From Mesorhizobium japonicum MAFF 303099 (GTDB taxonomy: Bacteria; Pseudomonadota; Alphaproteobacteria; Rhizobiales; Rhizobiaceae), in the NCBI RefSeq assembly GCF_000009625.1, contig NC_002678.2:3814001-3878000 (forward strand): a DNA stretch of 64,000 bases, in the 5' to 3' direction. The notes under the pieces were generated by a model. The model saw only the letters and a list, made by a program, of their open reading frames with translations, made no database searches and was not told where the DNA came from. Numbering within the stretch: the stretch's first letter is position 1; the number at the start of each line of letters is the position of its first letter. Below, in pieces: positions 25,919-34,131 of this stretch. The position numbers were made by a program, and so were the translations under genes.

Positions 25919-27454
25919 CTAGATCGAGACTGCAGCTTCGGCCGGCTTGCGCGGCGGTCGCGCGACGGACATCGATTCCTCCTCCGCGTCCTGTGGCGTG
26001 CCCCAGAATTCGGCAAGCGTCGGTCCGTCCTTCACCCTGCCGTCGCGAGCCAGAAATCCCCAGACCTCGCGGAACCAGACGCGGCGGCCCATTTTCGTGT
26101 ACCAGCGCATCGAATGCCGCTGCTCGGGATCGGGGTGGAACAGGATGCGCGCCAGCGCCTTCGGCCGCGACTGCACGGCGAGCTCGATGAGCTTGACGCT
26201 GAAGAACAGCATCCAGGGCTTCAGCCGTGTCATCTGCAGCACCTGGTGCTTGTAGTCCCACAGCCGGGCATCTTTTTGGATGACCTTGCGGTCGCGCGCG
26301 ATACGGAAGAACGGCGTCCAGCGATGCGGCGTCACATAAAGCGCCTGGATCTGGTCGGGGTCGTAGGCGATGAGCTGGCGGAAGCCGCGCCACAGGTCGC
26401 GAAACCCCTCATCCTCGAAGCCGGCCACCCAGGTCGCCATCGACAATATGCCATGCTTGCGCAGCAGCCTTATCGCCTCGCGGTCGGATGAGGTGCTGCC
26501 GCCCTTGCGGATCAACTGAAGCGTCTGCTCGTCGGTGTTTTCCATGCCGAGCAGCCATCGGATGACACCGGCCTTGCGGTAGAGATGCAGGATGTCGGCA
26601 TCGCGCACGATGTCGTCGGCGCGGGTCGAACCGACGATCAGCACCGGCACGTTTTCGGCGATCAGCGCATCGAGAAAGGCGCGCCACGCCTTCTTCGAAA
26701 CCGTGGGGTTCTCGTCGGCGAGGTTGATCAGTTCGACGCCGTGTTCGCGGTGCAGCCAAGCGATTTCTTGCGCGAACTTTTTGGGATCGCGATGCCGCCA
26801 GCGAGTCCAGAAGCCGCGTTGGCCGCAATAGTTGCACAGATGCGGACAGCCGCGCGAAAACTGCATCACCACCGCGCGCTTGCCGCCCCAGTAGCTGTAG
26901 CGGCGGTGGTCGATCAGCTCCCAGCCGACCCGGTAGGCGTCGAGTTCGGCAATCGTCATGGCCGCCTGCGTGGCAAAGGGGCGGTGCAGATCGTCGCGAA
27001 AGGCGATGCCGGCGACGCTTGCCGGCGGCTGGTGCATTTCCAGCGCCTCGACCAGCGCCACGACGGTCGCCTCGCCCTCGCCGCGCACGATGAAATCGAA
27101 GACGTCCGTGTCCGTCAGGATGTCGCGCCAGTGATAGGTCGGGAAGACGCCGCCATAGATGATGATCGTCGCCGGCTCCCGCTGTTTGATCATTTCGGCG
27201 ATCAGCAAGGCGGTCGGGTGCGCCGAGGTCGAGCCGGAATGGCCGATCAGGACGAAGTCCGGGAAATCATCCAAGGCGTCGCGCACCACTATGTCGAGCG
27301 GCATCGGCCCGAACTCGGCATCGACGAGGCGTACGTCGTGGCCGGCATCGATCAGCGGGCCGCCGATCGCCAGCAGGCCAAGCGGGGGCAAATGGTCGTC
27401 CGGCACGCGGCTGCCGATGGCGGTGTGCGGCGGATTGATCAGGACGATTTTCAT
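25919..27454 (-). CDS. B12-binding-domain radical SAM protein, BchE-like
   Basis: 511 residues from ATG 27454 (GAGG 6 bases upstream; a longer ATG exists at 27466). Residues 1-140 are a cobalamin-binding Rossmann domain (VLINPPHTA, PPLGLLAIGGPL, IIIYGGVFPTYHWRDIL). The radical SAM domain has the cluster motif CPHLCNYC (C-x3-C-x2-C, ~202-209), followed by RHRDPKKFAQEIAWL and LADENPT. This is the architecture of BchE, the anaerobic Mg-protoporphyrin monomethyl ester cyclase. No other bacteriochlorophyll genes are nearby, so the real substrate is likely different. Confidence 0.88.
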   Translation of the reverse strand: MKIVLINPPHTAIGSRVPDDHLPPLGLLAIGGPLIDAGHDVRLVDAEFGPMPLDIVVRDALDDFPDFVLIGHSGSTSAHPTALLIAEMIKQREPATIIIYGGVFPTYHWRDILTDTDVFDFIVRGEGEATVVALVEALEMHQPPASVAGIAFRDDLHRPFATQAAMTIAELDAYRVGWELIDHRRYSYWGGKRAVVMQFSRGCPHLCNYCGQRGFWTRWRHRDPKKFAQEIAWLHREHGVELINLADENPTVSKKAWRAFLDALIAENVPVLIVGSTRADDIVRDADILHLYRKAGVIRWLLGMENTDEQTLQLIRKGGSTSSDREAIRLLRKHGILSMATWVAGFEDEGFRDLWRGFRQLIAYDPDQIQALYVTPHRWTPFFRIARDRKVIQKDARLWDYKHQVLQMTRLKPWMLFFSVKLIELAVQSRPKALARILFHPDPEQRHSMRWYTKMGRRVWFREVWGFLARDGRVKDGPTLAEFWGTPQDAEEESMSVARPPRKPAEAAVSI

Positions 27455-27570
27455 GGCGGACCTCATGAGAGATTGGTCCGCATATGCTGGACGGCGATCT
27501 AGCCACCCGATTGGCCCGTTTCAGCAGTTTGCGTGCAGCTTCTCCGCAAGAATGCGCAAGGCACGCACCG

Positions 27571-28047
27571 TCACCGCCGCAGATGCGCGAGCGGCACGTG
27601 GCCGGGTCCCTTGATGTTCTGCAGCACCAGCTGCGTGTGGACGTCGCGCACGCCGTCGAGCCGCATCAGCCGGTGCATGACGAAGGCGTTGAGCTCGTCG
27701 ACCGACGGCACCATGACATGCAGCAGGAAGTCGTGGTCACCGGTCATCGTCCAGCATGACGACACTTCGTCCATGCGCTGCACGGCTGCAATGAAGCTTT
27801 CGGGCGAGCCGTCGCTGTGGCTGACAAGGCGCACCTGGATGAACACCTCGACCGTCAGGCCGACCGCGCGGCGGCTGATCACCGCGGCAAAACCCTTGAT
27901 GATGCCGGCATCCTGCAGTGCCTCGAAGCGCCGCGCGCAAGGCGTCGTCGACAGGCCGATCTCTTGCGCCAGTTCGGAGACGGGTTTGCGCCCGTCGCGT
28001 TGCAGCACATCGAGCATCTTGATCTCGAAATCGTCGAATTGAGGCAT
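27571..28047 (-). CDS. Lrp/AsnC-family regulator
   Basis: 158 residues from ATG 28047 (GGAGGA upstream). N-terminal HTH: MLDVLQRDGRKPVSELAQ and IGLSTTPCARRFEALQDAGI; C-terminal RAM/ligand domain: VFIQVRLVSHSD, TMTGDHDFLLHVMVPSVDEL. It is divergent from phhA with about 135 bases between starts and is most likely its amino-acid-responsive activator, by analogy with other Lrp-phhA pairs. Confidence 0.92.
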   Translation of the reverse strand: MPQFDDFEIKMLDVLQRDGRKPVSELAQEIGLSTTPCARRFEALQDAGIIKGFAAVISRRAVGLTVEVFIQVRLVSHSDGSPESFIAAVQRMDEVSSCWTMTGDHDFLLHVMVPSVDELNAFVMHRLMRLDGVRDVHTQLVLQNIKGPGHVPLAHLRR

Positions 28048-28182
28048 TTTCACTCCTCCGTCGCCAATTGTGAGGGAATGTTATCCCGAATATCGCTAAT
28101 GAGCCATCATCAAAACCAAATTGCCTCGCCAAATCCGGCTACCCTGCACGTCTGCCATTGCCGGTTTGCGAGGAGAAAAACC

Positions 28183-29019
28183 ATGACGACGATGAGTGTT
28201 GCCGAATATGCCCGCGATTGCGCGGCGCAGGGGCTGCGCGGCGACTATTCGGTCTGCCGTGCCGATTTCACCGTGGCCCAGGATTATGACTACAGCGACG
28301 AGGAACAGGCGGTGTGGCGCACGCTGTGCGACCGCCAGACCAAGCTGACGCGCAAGCTCGCCCACCATTCCTATCTCGACGGTGTCGAAAAACTCGGCCT
28401 GCTCGACCGCATTCCCGATTTCGAGGACGTCAGCACCAAGCTGCGCAAGCTCACCGGCTGGGAGATCATCGCCGTGCCCGGCCTCATTCCCGCCGCTCCC
28501 TTCTTCGACCATCTCGCCAACCGCCGTTTCCCGGTCACCAACTGGCTGCGCACCAGGCAGGAGCTCGACTACATCGTCGAGCCGGACATGTTCCATGATT
28601 TCTTCGGCCACGTGCCGGTTCTGTCGCAGCCGGTGTTCGCCGACTTCATGCAGATGTATGGCAAGAAGGCCGGCGACATCATCGCGCTCGGCGGTGACGA
28701 GATGATCACCCGGCTCTACTGGTACACGGCCGAATATGGCCTGGTGCAGGAGGCCGGCCAGCCGTTGAAGGCCTTTGGCGCCGGCCTGATGTCGTCCTTC
28801 ACCGAACTGCAGTTCGCCGTCGAGGGCAAGGACGCCCACCATGTGCCTTTCGACCTCGAAACGGTGATGCGCACCGGCTACGAGATTGACAAGTTCCAGC
28901 GCGCCTATTTCGTGCTGCCGTCTTTCGACGCCTTGCGCGACGCCTTCCAGACCGCCGATTTCGAGGCGATCGTCGCGCGCCGCAAGGACCAGAAGGCGCT
29001 CGACCCGGCGACGGTCTAG
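28183..29019 (+). CDS. phhA: phenylalanine 4-monooxygenase
   Basis: 278 residues from ATG 28183 (AGGAG upstream). Tetrahydropterin- and iron-dependent hydroxylation of phenylalanine to tyrosine. The iron ligands are visible: two histidines in DMFHDFFGHVPVL and a glutamate in YTAEYGLVQE. Other family text: IPAAPFFDHLANRRFPVTNW and GAGLMSSFTELQFAV. Divergent from the Lrp gene. The pterin carbinolamine dehydratase (phhB) is not adjacent. Confidence 0.96.
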   Translation: MTTMSVAEYARDCAAQGLRGDYSVCRADFTVAQDYDYSDEEQAVWRTLCDRQTKLTRKLAHHSYLDGVEKLGLLDRIPDFEDVSTKLRKLTGWEIIAVPGLIPAAPFFDHLANRRFPVTNWLRTRQELDYIVEPDMFHDFFGHVPVLSQPVFADFMQMYGKKAGDIIALGGDEMITRLYWYTAEYGLVQEAGQPLKAFGAGLMSSFTELQFAVEGKDAHHVPFDLETVMRTGYEIDKFQRAYFVLPSFDALRDAFQTADFEAIVARRKDQKALDPATV

Positions 29020-29068
29020 CAAGTCCAGGGCCGGTGTTTAAGGCGCTCCGCCCGGAAACAAAGACCTG

Positions 29069-29106
29069 AAGCGCGTCGCATGAATCCGTTTCAACGCGAC
29101 GCGCTT
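29069..29106. repeat. palindromic element with 11-bp arms
   Basis: AAGCGCGTCGC (29069-29079) and GCGACGCGCTT (29096-29106) form a perfect stem with a 16-base loop, followed by TTGG; preceded by GGAAACAAAGACCTG. It resembles another dispersed rhizobial palindrome and can serve as the 3' hairpin for phhA and for the convergent VOC gene. Confidence 0.7.
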
Positions 29107-29128
29107 TGGACGCTTTGATCGTGCTGGG

Positions 29129-29533
29129 CTATTGCATGGCGGCGGGGTTCATCCACAGGAATTCCCAGACATTGCCGTCGGGGTCTTCGATGTGGCGGTT
29201 GAACATGAAGCCGAGGTCCTGCGCGGGGTTGGGATCGGCGCGGCCGCCGGCCGCCACGCCCTTCTCGATCGTGGCATTGACCTCGTCCTTGCTGCCGGCG
29301 GTGAGTGCGATCAGCATCTGGCTGTCGCGCCTGGCATCGCCGATCTGGCGCGTCGTGAACTGGCTGTAATGCTGGTGCGTCAGCAGCATGACCCCAATCG
29401 AGTCGGAGAACATGATCGAGCTGGCCTGGTCGTTCGAGAACTGCGGATTGAGCGTGCCGCCGATCGCGAGATAGAAATTGGTCGCCGCCTGCAGATCGCG
29501 TACCGGCAGATTTATGAAGATCATCTTGGTCAT
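29129..29533 (-). CDS. VOC-superfamily (glyoxalase-like) protein
   Basis: 134 residues. MIFINLPVRDLQAATNFYLAIG, MFSDSIGVMLLTHQHYSQF and IEDPDGNVWEFLWMNP are the paired beta-alpha-beta-beta-beta modules of the glyoxalase/bleomycin resistance/dioxygenase fold, of the type annotated as lactoylglutathione lyase-like. The reaction is unknown. It is divergent from a TetR gene, with palindromes between, so the TetR likely controls it. Confidence 0.88.
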   Translation of the reverse strand: MTKMIFINLPVRDLQAATNFYLAIGGTLNPQFSNDQASSIMFSDSIGVMLLTHQHYSQFTTRQIGDARRDSQMLIALTAGSKDEVNATIEKGVAAGGRADPNPAQDLGFMFNRHIEDPDGNVWEFLWMNPAAMQ

Positions 29534-29559
29534 CGGTCTAAGCCTTGCCTTCGTTGACA

Positions 29560-29620
29560 GGTACTAGTCAGTCCAGTACCGTTTTATGGCTACCATGTGG
29601 GAACGGTACCGTCTAGTACT
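29560..29620. promoter_or_regulatory. GGTACT palindromes in the VOC/TetR divergent promoter region
   Basis: GGTACT-N9-AGTACC (29560-29580) is a perfect interrupted palindrome; a second cluster GGTACC-GTCT-AGTACT lies at 29605-29620, 16 bases before the TetR start, and CCAGTACCGTT/AACGGTAC arms pair across the gap. These are the best candidates for binding sites of the adjacent TetR repressor. Confidence 0.65.
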
Positions 29621-29635
29621 GGTTAGGAGGGCGCC

Positions 29636-30268
29636 ATGAAAATCGACGGTGAGACCAGATCGGCGCGTAAGGATCGTGAGATCATCCAGGCGGCCACCGC
29701 GGCGTTCATCAGCAAGGGTTATGACGGGACCAGCATGGAGGAAATCGCCACCAAAGCGGGGGCTTCCAAGCAGACCGTCTACAAGCATTTCACCGACAAG
29801 GAGACGCTGTTCGGCGAAGTCGTTCTGTCAACCGCTAGCCAGGTCAACGACATCATCGAGTCCGTGACGACGCTGCTTTCCGAGGCGATATTCATGGAAG
29901 GCGGCCTGCAGCAGCTTGCCCGACGTCTGATAGCGGTGCTCATGGATGAAGAGCTGTTGAAGCTGCGGCGCTTGATCATCGCCAACGCGGATCGAATGCC
30001 ACAGCTTGGCCGCGCTTGGTACGAAAAAGGCTTTGAGCGCATGCTTGCCTCGACGGCGTCCTGCTTTCAAAAGCTCACCAATCGAGGACTGATACAAACC
30101 GGTGATCCCTATCTGGCAGCCAGCCATCTTTTTGGAATGCTTCTTTGGATCCCCATGAATGAAGCCATGTTCACGGGAAGCAACCGGCGCTCCAAGGCCG
30201 AACTGGAACGGCACGCGGATGCCTCGGTGGAGGCATTTCTTGCCGTCTATGGGGTCCAGCCGAAATAG
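29636..30268 (+). CDS. TetR-family regulator (AefR-like)
   Basis: 210 residues with TTAGGAGG immediately upstream. HTH (~15-60): IIQAATAAFISKGYDGTSME and KAGASKQTVYKHFTDKETLF. The C-terminal domain (LLKLRRLIIANADRMPQLGR ... YLAASHLFGMLLWIPMNEAM) belongs to the AefR-like TetR_C group. It is divergent from the VOC gene and probably represses it and itself. Confidence 0.9.
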   Translation: MKIDGETRSARKDREIIQAATAAFISKGYDGTSMEEIATKAGASKQTVYKHFTDKETLFGEVVLSTASQVNDIIESVTTLLSEAIFMEGGLQQLARRLIAVLMDEELLKLRRLIIANADRMPQLGRAWYEKGFERMLASTASCFQKLTNRGLIQTGDPYLAASHLFGMLLWIPMNEAMFTGSNRRSKAELERHADASVEAFLAVYGVQPK

Positions 30269-30320
30269 TCCCGTTGCCCGCCGACATTAGCGGTAACGCC
30301 GCCAACACATCGCACCCCTA

Positions 30321-30815
30321 TCATCCAGGGGTGTCCGACCCCTCGGCCTTCAGCCGCGCAAGCTGGGCACGCTGCAGGTCGAGCGCGGCAGTGACGAAGC
30401 GCGATATGGTCGCGAGCTCGGCGTCGCTGAATGTGGCGATCACCTTTTCGCCCTCCTTGGCGATGGCGCCGTAATAGCGCGCCGACAGTTCCCGCGTCGC
30501 CTCGGTCGCTTCGATCACCACCTTGCGCCTGTCCTCGAGGCTGCGCTTGCGCGTCAGCAGCCCGCGCGCCTCCAGCCGGTCGATCAGCGCCGTCACGGCC
30601 GCCGGTGTCAGCCCGGTCGCGGTCGCGATCGCGCCAGCCGATTGCGGGCCGCCATAAAGCAGCCCGATGCAATGGCGCTCGGCCATGTTCAGCCCGAGCC
30701 TCGCCCCGACCGCCTCGTCATAGGCCTGCGTCGCGTCCTGCCATTGCATCACGGCAAGGCCGATCGCGGCCGCCATTTCGTCGCGATATCCGCTTGACGA
30801 ATTTACTTCGATCAT
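30321..30815 (-). CDS. MarR-family regulator
   Basis: 164 residues. HTH and wing: GAIATATGLTPAAVTALIDR, ARGLLTRKRSLEDRRKVVIE. Other family text: LNMAERHCIGLLYGG at the front and ARYYGAIAKEGEKVIATFSD at the back. It is divergent from a small membrane protein and an FAD monooxygenase, and a GTCTA-N5-TAGAC palindrome lies between, so it likely controls that pair. Confidence 0.9.
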   Translation of the reverse strand: MIEVNSSSGYRDEMAAAIGLAVMQWQDATQAYDEAVGARLGLNMAERHCIGLLYGGPQSAGAIATATGLTPAAVTALIDRLEARGLLTRKRSLEDRRKVVIEATEATRELSARYYGAIAKEGEKVIATFSDAELATISRFVTAALDLQRAQLARLKAEGSDTPG

Positions 30816-30829
30816 CTAACTATTAATCC

Positions 30830-30844
30830 GTCTAACATTTAGAC
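30830..30844. promoter_or_regulatory. candidate MarR operator
   Basis: GTCTA-ACATT-TAGAC is a perfect interrupted palindrome in an AT-rich stretch 15 bases upstream of the MarR start and about 65 bases before the divergent operon. Confidence 0.55.
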
Positions 30845-30909
30845 TATCGCAGCAATATGCGGCCGCAGCGCCGACAAGGCAAGGGCCGGCCGCCGACAAG
30901 GAGTGAAAA

Positions 30910-31077
30910 ATGAGCCTGATTCAACAACGTACCCCTCTCTCCCATGAGGATGAATTCAAATACGCCAAGCTGGCGATGGAATGGTATGGCTGGGGCTCCC
31001 CCATCGGCCTCGGCATCCTGCTGGTGGCGCTGGCCGCCGCGGCCGTGCTGGTGCGCATCGCCATCTACGGCCTGTGA
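30910..31077 (+). CDS. small single-span membrane protein
   Basis: 55 residues from ATG 30910 (AAGGAGTG upstream). The N-terminal half is polar (QRTPLSHEDEFKYAKLAMEW); the C-terminal half is one membrane span (GLGILLVALAAAAVLVRIAI) ending near the stop. It lies 2 bases before the monooxygenase gene, so the two are co-translated. No known family; it could anchor or assist the flavoprotein. Confidence 0.7.
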   Translation: MSLIQQRTPLSHEDEFKYAKLAMEWYGWGSPIGLGILLVALAAAAVLVRIAIYGL

Positions 31078-31079
31078 CG

Positions 31080-32288
31080 ATGGCCGTCACCACCCCCTCG
31101 GCATTGCCGGTCGCCATCATTGGCGCCGGCGTTGCCGGGCTGGCCCTGGCCGTCATGCTTCGTCGGCAAGGGCTTGGTGTCTGTCTGTTCGAGGCACGGT
31201 CGCGCGAAGCGTTGAGCGAAGGCGTCTTCTTCACCTTGGCGCCCAACGGCATCAACGCCTTGCGCGCGCTTGGGCTTGCCGAGCGCGTAAGTGCGCTGGG
31301 CGTGCCGACGCTTGGCTTCGAGATCATGAACGCCGCCGGGCGCCGGCTCATCCATCTCGACGAGCGGCAATCGATGCGCGAAGCGGGCGCCGAAAGCGTC
31401 ACGCTGCGACGCTCGGACCTGCTCGGCGCGCTGCTGGATGAAGCGTTTGCGCTTGGCGCCGACATCCGTTTTGACCATGCGCTTGGCGAGATGGAAGAGC
31501 AGCCTGACTGTGTGCGCCTTGCCTTCGGCAATGGCGCCACTGTCGATGCCGCGTGGCTGGCCGGTTGCGATGGCGTCTGGTCGCGCGTCCGCCGCGTCTG
31601 TTTTCCGGCCTCCCCGGATCCTGTCTATACCGGACTGACCGGCGTCGGCGGCGTGGTGGAACTGCCCTTTGTCGAGCCGACCGACGGCCGGATGCATATG
31701 GTGTTCGGCAAGAAAGCCTTCTTCGGCTACATGAAACCGGATGACGGGCCGGTGTTGTGGTTCTCGTCCTTCCCGCTGGACGAGGATGCTGCCTTAGCGA
31801 GACCCGATCCCCTGCATCTGGCGGCAACCGTTCGCCAGCTGCATGCCGGCGATCCCCGGACGATCCGTCGGATCGTCGAGAGTGTCACGCAAATCCCGCG
31901 CACCTATTGTTCGACATGCTGCATCTGCCGCAATGGCACACCGACCGGGTGGTTGTTCTGGGCGATGCCGCGCATGCCGTCGCGCCGCATTCCGGGCAGG
32001 GCGCGTCGATGGCCATCGAGGACGCCGTCGTGCTTGGCCGCCTGCCTGGATGCGACACCGCTGCCGGCACAGGCCTTCGCCGCCTTTCAGGCGCTGCGCC
32101 AGGACCGCGTCGAGCACATCGTCAAGGTTAGCCGGCGTATCGGTTCGCAAAAGCAGGTGAAAGGCCGCGTCGCTCTGTTCCTGCGTGACCTCATGCTGCC
32201 GTTCTTCGTCCGCTTGGGCGCACGCACGAACCGCGCCATGACGCGTTACCGTGCCGACCTGGCGCCGCTCGAAAAACCGTCTATCTGA
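31080..32288 (+). CDS. FAD-dependent monooxygenase with an internally scrambled FAD motif (two compensating frameshifts)
   Basis: 402 codons as it stands. The N-terminal part is a normal UbiH/PHBH-type flavoprotein: VAIIGAGVAGLALAVMLRRQ (GxGxxG), the ARRSDL-like TLRRSDLLGALL, and AGCDGVWSRVR (DG motif). Between about 31906 and 32045 the protein text becomes arginine/proline-rich nonsense, while the next frame reads LFDMLHLPQWHTDRVVVLGD and AAHAVAPHSGQGASMAIEDA, the conserved GDAAH region. One base is missing near 31905-31907 and one extra C is present near 32044-32046. The C-terminus (QAFAAFQALRQDRVEHI) is back in frame. As written the enzyme should not bind FAD properly. Confidence 0.75.
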   Translation: MAVTTPSALPVAIIGAGVAGLALAVMLRRQGLGVCLFEARSREALSEGVFFTLAPNGINALRALGLAERVSALGVPTLGFEIMNAAGRRLIHLDERQSMREAGAESVTLRRSDLLGALLDEAFALGADIRFDHALGEMEEQPDCVRLAFGNGATVDAAWLAGCDGVWSRVRRVCFPASPDPVYTGLTGVGGVVELPFVEPTDGRMHMVFGKKAFFGYMKPDDGPVLWFSSFPLDEDAALARPDPLHLAATVRQLHAGDPRTIRRIVESVTQIPRTYCSTCCICRNGTPTGWLFWAMPRMPSRRIPGRARRWPSRTPSCLAACLDATPLPAQAFAAFQALRQDRVEHIVKVSRRIGSQKQVKGRVALFLRDLMLPFFVRLGARTNRAMTRYRADLAPLEKPSI

Positions 32289-32330
32289 CCGGCATCCGCG
32301 CCCGTCGCGGGCGCGGACATGCCCGGCCGC

Positions 32331-33770
32331 TCAGACCGCGACCACCTTGCTCAGATGCTCGCCCAGCCGGCAGGCCAGCGCGGTGATCGTCGTCGTCGGG
32401 TTGGCTTGACCGGACGTGCAGAACACCGAGGAGCCGCCGACATAGAGATTGTCCATGCCGTGCACCTTGCAGTTGGCGTCTACCACACTTCTGGTCATGT
32501 CGATGCCCATGCGCGTGCCGCCCATATGATGGTGGCCAGCGGTCTCCTCGTCGGTCGGATAATCCTCGCCATTGGCAATCCAGTCCATGAGACGGACGCG
32601 GCCAAGATCCTTTTCGATGAGCGTCGTGCCGAACAGCTTCAGGCCTTCGACTAGCGTGCGGCGTTCGAGTTCCGATTTCTTCCAGTGCAGCTCGATGCGC
32701 GGCACGCCGGCATGGTCGACATCGGTCTTGGACAGCTCGATCTGGTTGGAGGCCAGCGGCGCCTGTTCCCAGGCGACGTAGAGCTGGGCCGCGCAGCGCA
32801 GGTTCTGGCTGAGTTGATAGGCGACCCATTCGGCCATGTCGGGCGCCGTGCAGGCGAGATCTGCAATCACATGCTTGACGCCGGCATAGGGCGTCTCGAT
32901 CAGCCTGATGCCGAAATTCATGATCCGCAGGCGCTCCATCGCGGCAAGCGTCGGCGAGAAGAAGGCCTCGTTGACGGCATCGACCTCGAACTCGCCGTAA
33001 TCGGCCAGGATGGCATTGCCGCCCTCGAAAGTCGGGTGCTCCATCCAGTAGCGGCCAAGTGCCGTGGCGTTCGGGACGACACCGCCGTTGGAGCGCTGGT
33101 TCGACCACAGAAGCAGCCGCGAATTCTCCAGCCCGCCGGTGCAGACGATGAAGTAGTCGGCGCTGAAGGCGCCTGCGTCCTGGCCGTTTGACCATAGTTT
33201 GGCGCCGGTCACGCGTTTACCGTCGCCGGCGAGCTCGGTGGCATAGGTGTTGAGCACGACCGCGATGTTGCCGCTCTTGTCCAGTTCGTCGGCGAATTTT
33301 TCGGCAAAGCGCACCGCCGGGCTCTTGATCAGCTGCACCCAGCGTATGTCGTCCGAGATCGGCACATCCGGCCGGAAGTCGGGAAGTTCGAGGATATCGC
33401 GCACCTCCGTCAGATAGGGCTCGATGTCGGCACGGCGGATCGGCCAGCCCGTATCCGGCGCCCAGGCCTTCGGCTCGAAATCCAGTTTGTCGAGCACACG
33501 GCACCAGCCGGCCCAATGGTTGGAGCTGCCGCCCATATACCGCAGCCGCGTGATGTCGAGGTCGAAATAGAAATCGCCGACTTTAGTACCGCGGTAGAAA
33601 TCCTGCGACTCGTCGCTGAACTCCCGCGAGCCGGCCTCCAGCACCACGACCGGGATGCCGGCAGCGCCCAGCTTGCGGGCAATGGTGGTGCCGGCCGGAC
33701 CCGAACCGAGGATGCAGACCTTGGGTTTGAAGTTGGCGGCGCGATACGCCTCATAGCCGTCGAAGATCAT
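32331..33770 (-). CDS. GMC-family FAD oxidoreductase
   Basis: 479 residues. FAD-binding Rossmann CILGSGPAGTTIARKLGAAG with the acidic end VVVLEAG; substrate-domain text GGSSNHWAGW, CTGGLENSRLLLWSN and YWMEHPTF; and the C-terminal active-site block HHHMGGTRMG and PTTTITALACRLGEHL. The family oxidises alcohols or sugars using membrane electron acceptors. Its start overlaps the stop of a small exported protein by 4 bases, a layout like that of multi-subunit sugar/alcohol dehydrogenases. The substrate is unknown. Confidence 0.9.
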   Translation of the reverse strand: MIFDGYEAYRAANFKPKVCILGSGPAGTTIARKLGAAGIPVVVLEAGSREFSDESQDFYRGTKVGDFYFDLDITRLRYMGGSSNHWAGWCRVLDKLDFEPKAWAPDTGWPIRRADIEPYLTEVRDILELPDFRPDVPISDDIRWVQLIKSPAVRFAEKFADELDKSGNIAVVLNTYATELAGDGKRVTGAKLWSNGQDAGAFSADYFIVCTGGLENSRLLLWSNQRSNGGVVPNATALGRYWMEHPTFEGGNAILADYGEFEVDAVNEAFFSPTLAAMERLRIMNFGIRLIETPYAGVKHVIADLACTAPDMAEWVAYQLSQNLRCAAQLYVAWEQAPLASNQIELSKTDVDHAGVPRIELHWKKSELERRTLVEGLKLFGTTLIEKDLGRVRLMDWIANGEDYPTDEETAGHHHMGGTRMGIDMTRSVVDANCKVHGMDNLYVGGSSVFCTSGQANPTTTITALACRLGEHLSKVVAV

Positions 33771-33946
33771 GCCAGATCGCTCCGCTTCAGGATCCAGCCA
33801 TTGATCTCGACGATCTCATTCGGGTCGGCCCGCAATGGGTCGGCCGCGTCGGCCTCGGGCAGCTTGCGGAACAAGGACAAAGCAGGCAGGGCGATCAGCG
33901 CCTGCACGATCACGCGGCGCGGCATCTTTTTGATGAAGAAACTCAT
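33767..33946 (-). CDS. small exported protein preceding the GMC oxidoreductase
   Basis: 59 residues from ATG 33946 (GAGAGACC upstream). The start MSFFIKKMPRRVIVQALIAL contains a twin-arginine-like pair and a hydrophobic core, followed by a short mature part (NEIVEINGWILKRSDLA). ATGA overlap with the GMC gene implies a joint function, perhaps a Tat hitch-hiker or small subunit. No family recognised. Confidence 0.65.
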   Translation of the reverse strand: MSFFIKKMPRRVIVQALIALPALSLFRKLPEADAADPLRADPNEIVEINGWILKRSDLA

Positions 33947-34131
33947 GGCAGGTCTCTCGGATAGGGGGCTTCGATGCGCGCATAACATTCCCCGAACGGC
34001 ACACGCGTCGTCCCAGAAGCCAGTATCGTGCCAAGCCCGGCCTCGAGGTGGTGAAAGGCGGGCTGGCGGTACAACCGAATGCAAACAGGGTTAGAAATTC
34101 CTTAACGGGCGGGTGTGCCGGACCGGCCGGC

